From Anaerococcus sp. (GTDB lineage: Bacteria; Bacillota; Clostridia; Tissierellales; Peptoniphilaceae), in assembly GCA_022780515.1 (NCBI GenBank), contig JALEUV010000066.1:1-64000 (forward strand): 64,000 bases of DNA. The letters run 5' to 3'. The position numbers and the translations under genes are program-made. Below, one piece after another: positions 1 through 9,372 of the stretch (positions are counted from its first letter, which is position 1; each line of letters opens with the position of its first letter). Below the pieces are notes generated by a model. The model was not told the origin of the DNA. It saw nothing but the letters and a program-made list of their open reading frames with translations, and did no database searches.

Positions 1-562
1 CTTGTTAGTTTATGTTTTTTCTTTTATTTCTTAACAAAACTTTACAAGTTTGGGTTCTCTTTTTCTATTTTACACATAATATTTTATACTATGAAAATGT
101 CACCTATAATGAAGAAGACTCGTCTATAATATAATCGACTAAATTCTACACAATATATAATATCTCCATTGAACTTTTTCTAATTCAACAAAGAGGTGGT
201 TCAGAATACCTTAATAAAAAGAGCTTATTACCAAAGAGATATATTATAGAAATATTTCAATCAACTTGGAGAATAAAAAAATTTATTTTCTATTATCCTA
301 TAATCTTAATTATTTAACAAGCCCTAATTATAATTTATCCTCATCAATGGCAAAGTCTTAGTAATATAATTTTTAAATTTACATAAGCTGTGATTTGGAA
401 TAAATATTGGAAGATTAAAGCTCTGTTGGTGTAATTCTATAAGAAGAAAAAGCAATGAATGTAAAATATTTGCAAAATCTCAAATCCGTGTTGAATACAA
501 GGATTTATCAAGTAATAATAATATCAAAATAAGGTGTTAGAAAATCATATAAGGAGCTTGTG

Positions 563-682
563 ATGAGGAAGAAGTATAGAGATAGGTTTACTGATCCTGA
601 GATTTTAAAAAATATAAAAAATTTAGAAAGATACCTGAAAAGCAGAAAAATTATAGAGAAAGGATTTATATATGAATTTTAA
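563..682 (+). CDS. small hypothetical protein (39 aa) overlapping the start of the lemA remnant
   Basis: ATG at 563 after AAGGAG; translates MRKKYRDRFTDPEILKNIKNLERYLKSRKIIEKGFIYEF*; overlaps the ATG of the lemA remnant at 673. Confidence 0.3.
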   Translation: MRKKYRDRFTDPEILKNIKNLERYLKSRKIIEKGFIYEF

Positions 683-1194
683 ATTTATACTTGCAGGAAT
701 ACTAGGAATAATTTTATTAATATTTGTAATTTGGTGGGTAATAACCTCCAATAGTTTTAATAGATGTCAGGTTGTAATTAACGAATCTAAGAAAAATCTA
801 GACATAGCCCTAGCTAAAAGATATGATACCATTCGTAAAAAACAAATGTAGCAAAATCTTATGCCAAACACGAAAAACTCTTGATAATATTATAAATCTT
901 AGAAACAAAGTAGAAAAAGATGCAATAAAATGCCAAGATCAAGCAATTAACAACTTATTTTCCCTTGCAGAAGCTTATCCGGACCTTAAATCATCCTAAG
1001 AATTTATCAACCTCCAAGACGAAATAGCTGATGAAAACGCTCAAGTATCAGCAGCAAAAAGGATTATAAACAATAATATTAGCATATTTAACCAAGAAAT
1101 AGTAACATCACCTAAATCAATTGTAGCCAAATTTAAAGGCCTAAAAGAAATGGATCTTTTACAAGAAGAAAATATAGAAAACAAAGATCAATAA
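673..1194 (+). pseudogene. lemA: LemA family protein, disrupted by a frameshift and an in-frame stop
   Basis: N-terminal TM then RCQVVINESKKNLDIALAKRYDTIRK..., continuing in another frame as VAKSYAKHEKLL...INLRNKVEKDAIKCQDQAINNLFSLAEAYPDLKSS*EFINLQDEIADENAQVSAAKRIINNNISIFNQEI; a LemA-like sequence interrupted at about 850 and about 1000. Confidence 0.75.
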
Positions 1195-1421
1195 GCGACT
1201 TTGACTATGATGCTGACTAAACTTCTATTTAGTTTATTAAACTAGTATATTGATAAAAACAGTAAGAGTAGTAGGGAATAGTAAAGCATGAATTCTACTA
1301 GCATTTTAAAAGATCAAGATGGTAATCGGTAAGTACATAGTTTAATAGTGAAAATAAAGAGTTGCTATGTCGCTTTCAGCCTTATTACTTAGTTTGATTT
1401 GTAATAAATAAGGAGATTTTT

Positions 1422-1873
1422 ATGAAGGTATTTATAAATCTAGTATTTTTTCTAGTGATAATTTTTAATTTTTCTAAAAGAAAAGCGAATTTATTTAGAA
1501 GCTGAGATTCCTAAAATATCAATTATGTCAGCTTTATTCCTGGTGATTGTGGGTTTTGCTATTAGTTTTATAAGGATAAGACGATTTTAGGCTTTATAAG
1601 CCTTATCTGTGCAGTGGTATGTTTTCTTTTTTTATAGGGATTGGTATAAGTGAGGAAAATTTTAATAGCTTTATTGCAAATTCTATTGGTATTAAGTCGA
1701 TACCTTTTGATGAGATAAAAAGTATAGATATTATAATTGAAGATAGGATAGAGGTTAAATTTAAAGCCTAGGTCAGGACTCTATACAGTATTTTAATTTA
1801 TCTTTGAAAAATGATTTGATTAAATTTTTAGAGAATCATCTTGAGCCAAATATTTTATCTCTTAACAAGTGAT
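1422..1873 (+). pseudogene. degenerate small membrane protein gene
   Basis: Fragments MKVFINLVFFLVIIFNFSK, YLEAEIPKISIMSALFLVIVGFAISFI, ENFNSFIANSIGIKSIPFDEIKSIDIIIEDRIEVKFKA, GQDSIQYFNLSLKNDLIKFLENHLEPNILSLNK* lie in different frames with intervening stops. Confidence 0.5.
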
Positions 1874-1964
1874 TTTAAGTCTAAAAAACTGAAAATCCTA
1901 AATATGGTATTTAGTCATTTAGATAATTTGTAATTTAATTAGTAAAATTTTTAAAAAATATCTC

Positions 1965-1994
1965 TTGCAAATGTTAACATATATGGGTTATAAT
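1965..1994 (+). promoter_or_regulatory. sigma-A-like promoter for pyrH operon
   Basis: TTGCAA (1965-1970), 18 nt spacer, TATAAT (1989-1994), followed by an AGGAGG ribosome binding site. Confidence 0.6.
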
Positions 1995-2011
1995 TATAGT
2001 AAATAGGAGGG

Positions 2012-2731
2012 ATGATGCAAGAATTTAAGAGAGTCGTTTTGAAACTTAGTGGTGAATCCCTTGCAGGTGATAGGGGTTTCGGTTTTGATGACGATGTGAT
2101 TATAAATATATGTGAAAATATAAAGGCTGTTTCTGATTTTGGAGTTGAACTTGCCATTGTTGTTGGTGGAGGAAACTTCTGGCGAGGTAGATCTGGCAAG
2201 GAAATTGACAGAGCATCTTCTGACACTATTGGAATGTTAGGAACTGTTATGAATGGTCTTAGGGTTCAAGGAACTTTAGAGAAGATGGGACTTGATACTA
2301 GACTTATGACAGCCATAGATATGAAGGAAGTTGCTGAGCCTTATATTAGAAGAAGGGCTGAGAGGCACTTAGAAAAGAAGAGAATTGTTATCTTTTCAGC
2401 AGGAACTGGTCTTCCATATTTTTCTACAGATACTACAGCATCTCTTAGGGCTCTTGAAATAGGGGCTGATGTTATTCTTTTGGGTAAGACTGGAACTGAT
2501 GGAATTTATGATAAGGACCCTAATGTTTATCATGATGCCGTTAAGTTTGATAGGCTAACCTATAAGGAAATTTTGACTAAAGAGCTTAAGATAATGGATA
2601 CTACTGCAACATCTTTGTGCATGGATAATGATATGCCTCTTATAGTTTTTGGAATTGATGATCCAAGTAATCTAGTTAGAATTTTTAGGGATAAAGATCC
2701 TATTGGAACTATAGTAAAAGGAGAATTTTAG
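2012..2731 (+). CDS. pyrH: UMP kinase (start may be the second ATG at 2015)
   Basis: [14 protein letters not shown] and [10 protein letters not shown] amino acid kinase motifs; adjacent to frr. Confidence 0.97.
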   Translation: MMQEFKRVVLKLSGESLAGDRGFGFDDDVIINICENIKAVSDFGVELAIVVGGGNFWRGRSGKEIDRASSDTIGMLGTVMNGLRVQGTLEKMGLDTRLMTAIDMKEVAEPYIRRRAERHLEKKRIVIFSAGTGLPYFSTDTTASLRALEIGADVILLGKTGTDGIYDKDPNVYHDAVKFDRLTYKEILTKELKIMDTTATSLCMDNDMPLIVFGIDDPSNLVRIFRDKDPIGTIVKGEF

Positions 2732-3292
2732 ATGAATTACGAAGATATTAAGAAACAAGCTGAAGAAGCTATGCAAAATTCTGTAAATGGATTTGAGAAT
2801 AGAATTGCTAATATTAAGGCAGGTCGTGCTACTGAATCAATACTTGATGGTATAACTTTTTCTTATTATGGAACTGAGACACCAATTAATCAAGCAGCAA
2901 CAATTTCTATTCCAGAAGCAAGACTATTAGTTATAAAACCTTGGGATAAGAACAATGTTAAGGCTATTAAGAATGCGATTTTGAAGTCAAACATTGGTAT
3001 CAACCCTCAAGACGATGGAGAAGTTATTAGGCTACCATTCCCACAACTAACAGAAGAGAGAAGAAAGGAATATACTAAAGAAGTAGATTCTTATTCAGAA
3101 GATGCAAAGATCTCTGTTAGAGCTAAGAGAAGGGATGCTATGGATGAAGTTAAGAAGAGTGAAAAATCAGGAGACATCACAGAAGATGATAGATTTTCAT
3201 TAGAAGAAGAACTTCAAAAAATTACAGATAAGTACATTAAATCTATAGAAGAGATAACTCAAAAGAAAAATAAGGAGCTAATGTCAGTATAG
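2732..3292 (+). CDS. frr: ribosome recycling factor
   Basis: 186 aa; N-terminal pattern and ...ISVRAKRRDAMDEVKK typical of RRF. Confidence 0.97.
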   Translation: MNYEDIKKQAEEAMQNSVNGFENRIANIKAGRATESILDGITFSYYGTETPINQAATISIPEARLLVIKPWDKNNVKAIKNAILKSNIGINPQDDGEVIRLPFPQLTEERRKEYTKEVDSYSEDAKISVRAKRRDAMDEVKKSEKSGDITEDDRFSLEEELQKITDKYIKSIEEITQKKNKELMSV

Positions 3293-4384
3293 TTGAATAA
3301 GATAGATTTCGCAAGGATAAGAGATTTTTTAAATAAAGATATAGGACCAAGTAAAATATCGCCTAGGATTATGACTTTATTTTTAAAGCAATTATCCTTG
3401 CTTTTAAATTCAGGACTTAGTTTAGATAAGGCCTTGATTATAATTCGTGATCAAAAACTAGATAAGAAACTTACTAAAAGTTTGGAGGGCGTTTTATACC
3501 AACTAGATCAGGGTTATAGTGCCTATGAAGCTTTCAGGAAGGAAGAAAAGGTCTTTGGCCCCATGCTAATTGCCTTTATAAAGTCAGGAGATGAGAGTGG
3601 AAAACTCGCTGATATATTGGAAGAATATGCGAGATATGTGGATTTTGATAGCAAGAACAAAAACCAAATAAAGCAAGCCTTGATTTATCCTATTATATTA
3701 CTTCTTGTTACCATCTTTGTGGTGGCTATAATTATGACGGTGGTTATGCCTACCTTTGTATCTACCTTTGAGAGTTATGGAGTAGACCTCCCTATAACTA
3801 CAAGGATATTGATAGGAATTTCCGAGACTTTTAGAGATTATGGGCTTGGTTTTTTGCTGTTTATATTGTTGGCCCTACTTGGATTTTTATTTTTATATAG
3901 AATAGCCTCCTTTAGGTTTAGGGTTGATACCCTTATATTCAAGTACATGCCCTTTAAGAAATTAAGATCTTTAAATATCGAATATCAGATTTCATCCCTA
4001 TTATATATCTTAAGGTCAGGAGATATAAATTTGATAGAGTGCATGGACATAATAAAGGCAGCCTTCAAGAATACATATTTAAAAATTCAATTTGATTATA
4101 TTAAGGAAGATCTCACTAAGGGACTTAGTCTTTCCAAATCCTTTGATATGAGAGGGATTTTTTCCAGATTATTAGTATCAATGGTCGAAGTTGGAGAGGA
4201 AAGTAGTAATTTGGAAGAATCATTGGATAAAGCTTCGGCTTACTATGCCAATGAATACATATATAGATTGGTCGGTGTTTCTAGACTTGCAGAACCAGTA
4301 ATGATTTTGATAATGGCTCTAATAGTCGGTTTTGTTGTATTTTCTGTTGCTATACCGATGTTTGACTCGGTAAATTATATTTAG
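3293..4384 (+). CDS. type II secretion/type IV pilus inner-membrane platform protein (GspF/PilC family)
   Basis: TTG start; two GspF-like repeats, 3 TM segments, VVMPTFVSTF... Confidence 0.9.
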   Translation: MNKIDFARIRDFLNKDIGPSKISPRIMTLFLKQLSLLLNSGLSLDKALIIIRDQKLDKKLTKSLEGVLYQLDQGYSAYEAFRKEEKVFGPMLIAFIKSGDESGKLADILEEYARYVDFDSKNKNQIKQALIYPIILLLVTIFVVAIIMTVVMPTFVSTFESYGVDLPITTRILIGISETFRDYGLGFLLFILLALLGFLFLYRIASFRFRVDTLIFKYMPFKKLRSLNIEYQISSLLYILRSGDINLIECMDIIKAAFKNTYLKIQFDYIKEDLTKGLSLSKSFDMRGIFSRLLVSMVEVGEESSNLEESLDKASAYYANEYIYRLVGVSRLAEPVMILIMALIVGFVVFSVAIPMFDSVNYI

Positions 4385-4393
4385 GAGAGGAAT

Positions 4394-4753
4394 ATGATTA
4401 AGAAAAAGAGAAAAGGATTTACATTGATCGAACTTGTTATAGTTATAGCAATAATTGCTATCTTAGTAGCCATAGCTATACCTAGGTACCAAGCTACTAG
4501 AAAAAGAGCTGCAGTTACTGCCCACAATTCTAACGTGCAAATGCTTAAATCTGCTGGTGTAATGGCCCTTTCTGAAAATGAAAAGTTAACAAAAGATGCT
4601 GTAGAAAAATACGTTGAGAAATGGCCAGAAGTTCCAAAGGGAATAGGGCATGATGGAGCTAAATATGAAGTAACTAGTGACGGAGATAATATTGTAGTTA
4701 CTCCTGGTGAAATAGAAACAGGGGAAGAGACCAGTACAGAGAATAACGGTTAG
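4394..4753 (+). CDS. type IV pilin-like prepilin (probable major pilin)
   Basis: KKKRKGFTLIELVIVIAIIAILVAIAIPRY: class III prepilin motif G|FTLIE. Confidence 0.92.
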   Translation: MIKKKRKGFTLIELVIVIAIIAILVAIAIPRYQATRKRAAVTAHNSNVQMLKSAGVMALSENEKLTKDAVEKYVEKWPEVPKGIGHDGAKYEVTSDGDNIVVTPGEIETGEETSTENNG

Positions 4754-4759
4754 GATTAA

Positions 4760-5476
4760 ATGTTAAAAATTTTTATATTTGCCATAGGAACAATATTTGG
4801 ATCATTCGCTAGCTTAGTAGTAGAGAGGTCTATCAGAGGGGAGTCTATTGTCTTTCCAGGTAGTCATTGCGATTCCTGTGGCAAGAGCTTGAAATTTTAT
4901 GAAAATATTCCTATACTTTCCTTTATTTTCCAAGGAGGAAGGTGTAGGAGCTGTGGGGCAAAAATTCCTCCAAGGTTTCTTATAATGGAAATGTTAGGGG
5001 GGATTTTGATTCTCCTAGCGACCCACTATGGTTTAAGTCTTAGGGCATTTATGGTTTTTCTATCTTTGTTATTTGCCTTAATAATTGCCCTAATAGACCT
5101 TAGAACTATGGATATTTATATGACTTATGTATATGTTTTAATAGGTCTTGGGGTAATTTATAGGGTATTGTTTAGGAGCTTTTCAATAGGGTATTTCAAG
5201 AATATTGGAATGTTTACCTTGCTTTATTTACTGGTTTATTTTATTTCTCAAAAGTCTATAGGCGATGGGGATTTATTTTTTTATCTTGCCTTAAGTCTTT
5301 TTACGAGAGATAGTTTGTTTGTTTATTTTTGCTTGATATCTATTTGGTTAGGAGGGATATGGGGGATATTCTTGTTAATTAAATATAGAAACAGGAAGAT
5401 GTCTATGCCCTTTGGTATCTTTATATTTTTATCTTACTTTATAACATCTTTGTTGGAGGTTAGAATTTTCCTATGA
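4760..5476 (+). CDS. prepilin peptidase (A24 family)
   Basis: GSFASLVVERSIRGESIVFPGSHCDSCGKSL...CRSCGAKI, then ALIDLRTMDI and GDGDLFFYLA aspartyl motifs. Confidence 0.95.
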   Translation: MLKIFIFAIGTIFGSFASLVVERSIRGESIVFPGSHCDSCGKSLKFYENIPILSFIFQGGRCRSCGAKIPPRFLIMEMLGGILILLATHYGLSLRAFMVFLSLLFALIIALIDLRTMDIYMTYVYVLIGLGVIYRVLFRSFSIGYFKNIGMFTLLYLLVYFISQKSIGDGDLFFYLALSLFTRDSLFVYFCLISIWLGGIWGIFLLIKYRNRKMSMPFGIFIFLSYFITSLLEVRIFL

Positions 5477-5958
5477 GAAAGAGAGGCTTTACCCTTATAG
5501 AAGTTGTTGTTTCTATCCTAATAATCTCTATAATGTCCTATGTCCTAATTTTCAAATTTAATTTTGTTGAAAAGGCTAGGTTTAGGAATGAAAAAAATCA
5601 GTTGTTAAATGATATCTACTATATTAGGCAAAAGGCTATCTTATCAGGAGTAGATACAAAAATTAAGTTTGAAAAGGATTCTTACAAGATTTTCCAAACA
5701 CATAATGGAAATCTAGAAACAATTGATGGTAAATACCGTAAACTAAAGTACATAAGCCTAGCTGATGATAGCAGAGGAGATACAATAGTAAATTTCAATC
5801 CATCCGGATCTCCATCAGAAGCTACGACTATCAATTTTATATATAAGATAGGTTCAGAAAGAAGCAATTTATTTTTGGCAATAGGTGTAGGAGGCAGTGT
5901 GAGAATTTATGAAAATGATGAAGAAGTCGAAGATATTGACTGGCTTTACACTGGTTGA
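5473..5958 (+). CDS. prepilin-type N-terminal cleavage/methylation protein (GspH-like)
   Basis: MRKRGFTLIEVVVSILIISIMSYVL. Confidence 0.88.
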   Translation: MRKRGFTLIEVVVSILIISIMSYVLIFKFNFVEKARFRNEKNQLLNDIYYIRQKAILSGVDTKIKFEKDSYKIFQTHNGNLETIDGKYRKLKYISLADDSRGDTIVNFNPSGSPSEATTINFIYKIGSERSNLFLAIGVGGSVRIYENDEEVEDIDWLYTG

Positions 5959-6232
5959 AGTAATCATAGCCCTAGGACTCATAGGAATAATAGCGGTATC
6001 TATGATGCCAGGACTTAATTCACTAATTCAAATAGATAGGCAAGTAAAAGAAGAGAGCAGAATTACTTATGCCCTAGAAGGGGCCATAGAAAAAGCAAGC
6101 GATGATCCCTATCAACTTATGGAAATTAATGATTACAAAATCGAGCTAAGGGTTAGTCCATACGGCCAAAGTGAAAACCTACATATTTACGAAGCCACTT
6201 ATGAAGACTATTCCTTAGACCTAGTGAGGTAA
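5909..6232 (+). CDS. prepilin-type protein (GspI-like); overlaps previous CDS
   Basis: KSKILTGFTLVEVIIALGLIGIIAVSM prepilin motif; start may be 5909, 5915 or 5918. Confidence 0.85.
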   Translation: MKMMKKSKILTGFTLVEVIIALGLIGIIAVSMMPGLNSLIQIDRQVKEESRITYALEGAIEKASDDPYQLMEINDYKIELRVSPYGQSENLHIYEATYEDYSLDLVR

Positions 6233-6235
6233 CTT

Positions 6236-6781
6236 ATGAAAAAGAAAGGCTTTACCCTAATAGAGCTTGTAGTTGCCATCGCCATATCAAGTATTTTAAT
6301 AGCAGCTATAGGCCTTGTACTATCGACAAATATAGGTATATCTAACCAAGCCTATCTCAGCGAAAAATCCTACAAGCAGGCAGCCTATGCCATGACCTAC
6401 ATAGAAGATAAAATTAATAGTGCTTACAAGATAACTGAAATAAACGATAGGGATAATTGTAATTTTTATCTTTTTAAGGAAGATAGTCCCTATGAAGTAA
6501 AAGATAAGGGATCAGCTGGGCCGAAATATAAAAAGGTCTATTCCAAATATAGGTTCTATACTAAAAACTTGGATCATAAAACCATCCTTCTTATTGAAAC
6601 CGAAAATGAATATGGGGATGAAACCGGTATAGGCCGTAATAGGGTGGCAGATCTTGAAGATATAAGCCTCCATTATGATAGGGAAAATGAGATTATAAAT
6701 ATCTTGATAAATCAAACAAATAAATTTTCAAGATTTGAAGGGGCTATAAGGGTGGATAAGAAGTTGGTTAACGATGAATAA
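6236..6781 (+). CDS. prepilin-type protein (GspJ-like)
   Basis: MKKKGFTLIELVVAIAISSILIAAIGLVLS. Confidence 0.88.
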   Translation: MKKKGFTLIELVVAIAISSILIAAIGLVLSTNIGISNQAYLSEKSYKQAAYAMTYIEDKINSAYKITEINDRDNCNFYLFKEDSPYEVKDKGSAGPKYKKVYSKYRFYTKNLDHKTILLIETENEYGDETGIGRNRVADLEDISLHYDRENEIINILINQTNKFSRFEGAIRVDKKLVNDE

Positions 6782-7742
6782 GCAAAAGAAAAAAGGATTT
6801 ATAATTGTTTATGTTCTGATAATACTATTAGTTGTAGCAGTAATCTTTAGCTTTTTTCTGGGTCAAATTGAAAATAACAAGGACCTAAATGACAATTTGT
6901 TAGATAGAAAACAGCTAAATTATGATATGTTATCTACTAATAATCTTGTTCTAGAAGAAAAGTATGACTTAATAAAGGACTTTATGATAAATACCTACTC
7001 AGGAAAATCTGAGGACCAAGCAAGAAAGGAATTTTCCATTTCTTATAAGGATAAGACATACTCATTTATCCTTGTCTACCTAAAAGAAACCAATAACCTT
7101 GAGCTAGATGATACTTTTTTGCTTGCTAATAAGAGGACTTACTCAAAAAAATCAGCTACCCTCCTTCATACTTACCTCAAAGCAGACGTAAATCCCATAT
7201 TAGATTTTGAAGGTCCACCAACCTATGAGGAAGCCGATGAAGAATATGACAAGGTAGAATTCACAAATGAACCTATCGTTAAAGATGAATTAATTATTAA
7301 AGATAAGAGTAAAGATAGCGAGGATATCAAAAAAGAAAGTGATAATAATAAAGATAGGTCCAATGATGAAGAAAATGATAAGAATGAAGCAAGTAGTGAT
7401 GTGCTAGAAAATGACTCTAGTAATGAAAATGAAGATACTAGTGATAAGGAAAAAATTGAAAAAGATAAGGAAGAAGATATAGAAATCCTAGACCATGGGG
7501 TCATAAATATTGAAGGAGACCTTATACTTGAGGATGATTTTACTTTTGAAGGAATCTTAATTGTAAAGGGAAATGTTAAGACTAATGGTCACAAGTTAAA
7601 TATAAGGGGGCAATTTATCGGGCACTATTATGATAATGATGATATAAAAATTATCAGGGATAAGAAAGTGACTAGGGAATATATAGCTAATATAGATGAC
7701 TTGCTTGATTTTTATACCTATGCTCAGAAATTTAATAATTAA
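6774..7742 (+). CDS. PilX/GspK-like minor pilin-type membrane protein with acidic low-complexity linker and C-terminal repetitive beta domain
   Basis: N-terminus KQKKKGFIIVYVLIILLVVAVIFSF; D/E/K/S/N-rich linker (nt ~7240-7490); C-term GVINIEGDLILEDDFTFEGILIVKGNVKTNGHKLNIRGQFIGH. Confidence 0.75.
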   Translation: MNKQKKKGFIIVYVLIILLVVAVIFSFFLGQIENNKDLNDNLLDRKQLNYDMLSTNNLVLEEKYDLIKDFMINTYSGKSEDQARKEFSISYKDKTYSFILVYLKETNNLELDDTFLLANKRTYSKKSATLLHTYLKADVNPILDFEGPPTYEEADEEYDKVEFTNEPIVKDELIIKDKSKDSEDIKKESDNNKDRSNDEENDKNEASSDVLENDSSNENEDTSDKEKIEKDKEEDIEILDHGVINIEGDLILEDDFTFEGILIVKGNVKTNGHKLNIRGQFIGHYYDNDDIKIIRDKKVTREYIANIDDLLDFYTYAQKFNN

Positions 7743-7886
7743 CATGTGAAATAAGTATAGGATTACTTTGTGAGATAAGTTTAGAGGGAGCATCAAATAT
7801 TATAAGCAAGACCACTTACCTATATAATAGAGAAAAAGTTAAAGTTAAGTATAATAGTAGTATAAATTAGAATCTTTGGAGGTAAT

Positions 7887-9086
7887 ATGAAAATTCTAGT
7901 AATAAATTGTGGTAGTTCATCATTAAAATACCAACTTTTCAACATGGACAAGGAAGAAGTTATGGTAAAGGGTCTTGTTGAAAGAATAGGTATCGAAGGA
8001 TCAAGACTTATCCAAGAAAAAGATGATGATAAATATATAATAGAAGAAAGTATGAAGGACCATACAGAAGCAGTATCACATGTATTTAATGCCTTAGTTG
8101 ATAAGGAAAGTGGAGTAATCTCAGACCTATCAGAAATTGATGCAGTAGGACATAGGTTTGTTCATGGTGGTGAAAAGATTACAGAATCTTCTATAATCAA
8201 TGACGAAGTTAAGGATGCAATCAACGAATATACAAAATTTGCACCACTTCACAACCCAGCTAATCTTATGGGACTTAAGGCATGTGAAGAACTCCTACCT
8301 GGCACACCAAACGTTGCAGTATTTGATACAGCTTTCCACCAAACAATGCCTGCAAAAACATTCCTCTATGGAATTGATTATAAATATTATGAAGAAGATG
8401 GAATTAGAAAATATGGATTCCATGGAACAAGTCATAAATTTATAACCAACAAAACAGCAGAACTTTTAGGAAAAGATGTAGAAGATTTAAATATTATCTC
8501 CTGCCACCTTGGAAACGGTTCATCAATTACAGCTGTTAAAAATGGTAAGTCTTATGATACATCAATGGGTCTAACCCCACTTGAAGGACTAATCATGGGA
8601 ACAAGATCTGGAGATATGGATCCAGCAGTTATAACTTATTTAATGGAAAATAAACATATTTCTCCAAAAGATATGGAAAATTTACTAAACAAAGAATCAG
8701 GAGTTTATGGAGTATCTGGAGTAAGCTCAGACTTTAGAGACCTTGAAGATAGCGCTAAGGAAGGCAATGAAAGAGCTCAAATAGCTTTAGATATTTTCCA
8801 AACCAGGGCTAAAAGATATATAGCAGGATATATGGCAGAAATTGGAAGTGTAGATGCCATAGTATTTACAGGAGGAATTGGTGAAAATTCAATCGATATG
8901 AGAAAAGATATCCTTGATGGCTTCCAACAATTCGGCATCGAAATAGATGATGAAAAGAACAATGTTCGTGGTGGAGCTCACGAGATTTCAACTGATGATT
9001 CTAAGGTTAAGGTAATGGTGATAGCAACTAATGAAGAGTTAATGATAGCAAGAGATACAAAAGAGCTTGTAGAGCTTGACAAGTAG
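7887..9086 (+). CDS. ackA: acetate kinase
   Basis: MKILVINCGSSSLKYQLF; ISCHLGNGSSI; VFTGGIGENS. Confidence 0.98.
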   Translation: MKILVINCGSSSLKYQLFNMDKEEVMVKGLVERIGIEGSRLIQEKDDDKYIIEESMKDHTEAVSHVFNALVDKESGVISDLSEIDAVGHRFVHGGEKITESSIINDEVKDAINEYTKFAPLHNPANLMGLKACEELLPGTPNVAVFDTAFHQTMPAKTFLYGIDYKYYEEDGIRKYGFHGTSHKFITNKTAELLGKDVEDLNIISCHLGNGSSITAVKNGKSYDTSMGLTPLEGLIMGTRSGDMDPAVITYLMENKHISPKDMENLLNKESGVYGVSGVSSDFRDLEDSAKEGNERAQIALDIFQTRAKRYIAGYMAEIGSVDAIVFTGGIGENSIDMRKDILDGFQQFGIEIDDEKNNVRGGAHEISTDDSKVKVMVIATNEELMIARDTKELVELDK

Positions 9087-9142
9087 GCACTATCATTATA
9101 TAATAATAAAGATTGCTAAACTGATAAGAGGAGGTGTTATAG

Positions 9143-9322
9143 ATGGCAGTACCAAAGAGGAGAACATCAAAAACAAGAAAAAACAAAAGAAGAGCCTCAG
9201 CTTATACTTTGAAGAGATCAAACTATGTTGAGTGTCCAAATTGCCACGAACCTATGTTAGCTCACAGAGTTTGCCCAAACTGTGGATACTACAAGGGTGA
9301 AGCAATTCTTGATGTAGAGTAA
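9143..9322 (+). CDS. rpmF: 50S ribosomal protein L32 (59 aa, absent from the ORF track because it is short)
   Basis: [68 protein letters not shown]. Confidence 0.97.
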   Translation: MAVPKRRTSKTRKNKRRASAYTLKRSNYVECPNCHEPMLAHRVCPNCGYYKGEAILDVE

Positions 9323-9324
9323 AG

Positions 9325-9351
9325 AGATAGTGTTTAACACTATCTTTTTTT
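9325..9351 (+). terminator. Rho-independent terminator after rpmF
   Basis: agatagtg-tttaa-cactatct stem-loop followed by T-run. Confidence 0.8.
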
Positions 9352-9372
9352 GTAAATTTTAAAGAGGATAAT

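Noticed and set aside
1951-2226. Minus-strand 91 aa ORF overlapping pyrH
   Set aside because: Antisense to a clear UMP kinase gene; low-complexity S/P/T-rich translation; no RBS context
7223-7504. Minus-strand Ser/Leu-rich 93 aa ORF
   Set aside because: Reverse reading of the acidic low-complexity linker in the PilX-like gene
8200-8445. Plus-strand 81 aa ORF inside ackA
   Set aside because: Out-of-frame within an unambiguous acetate kinase gene
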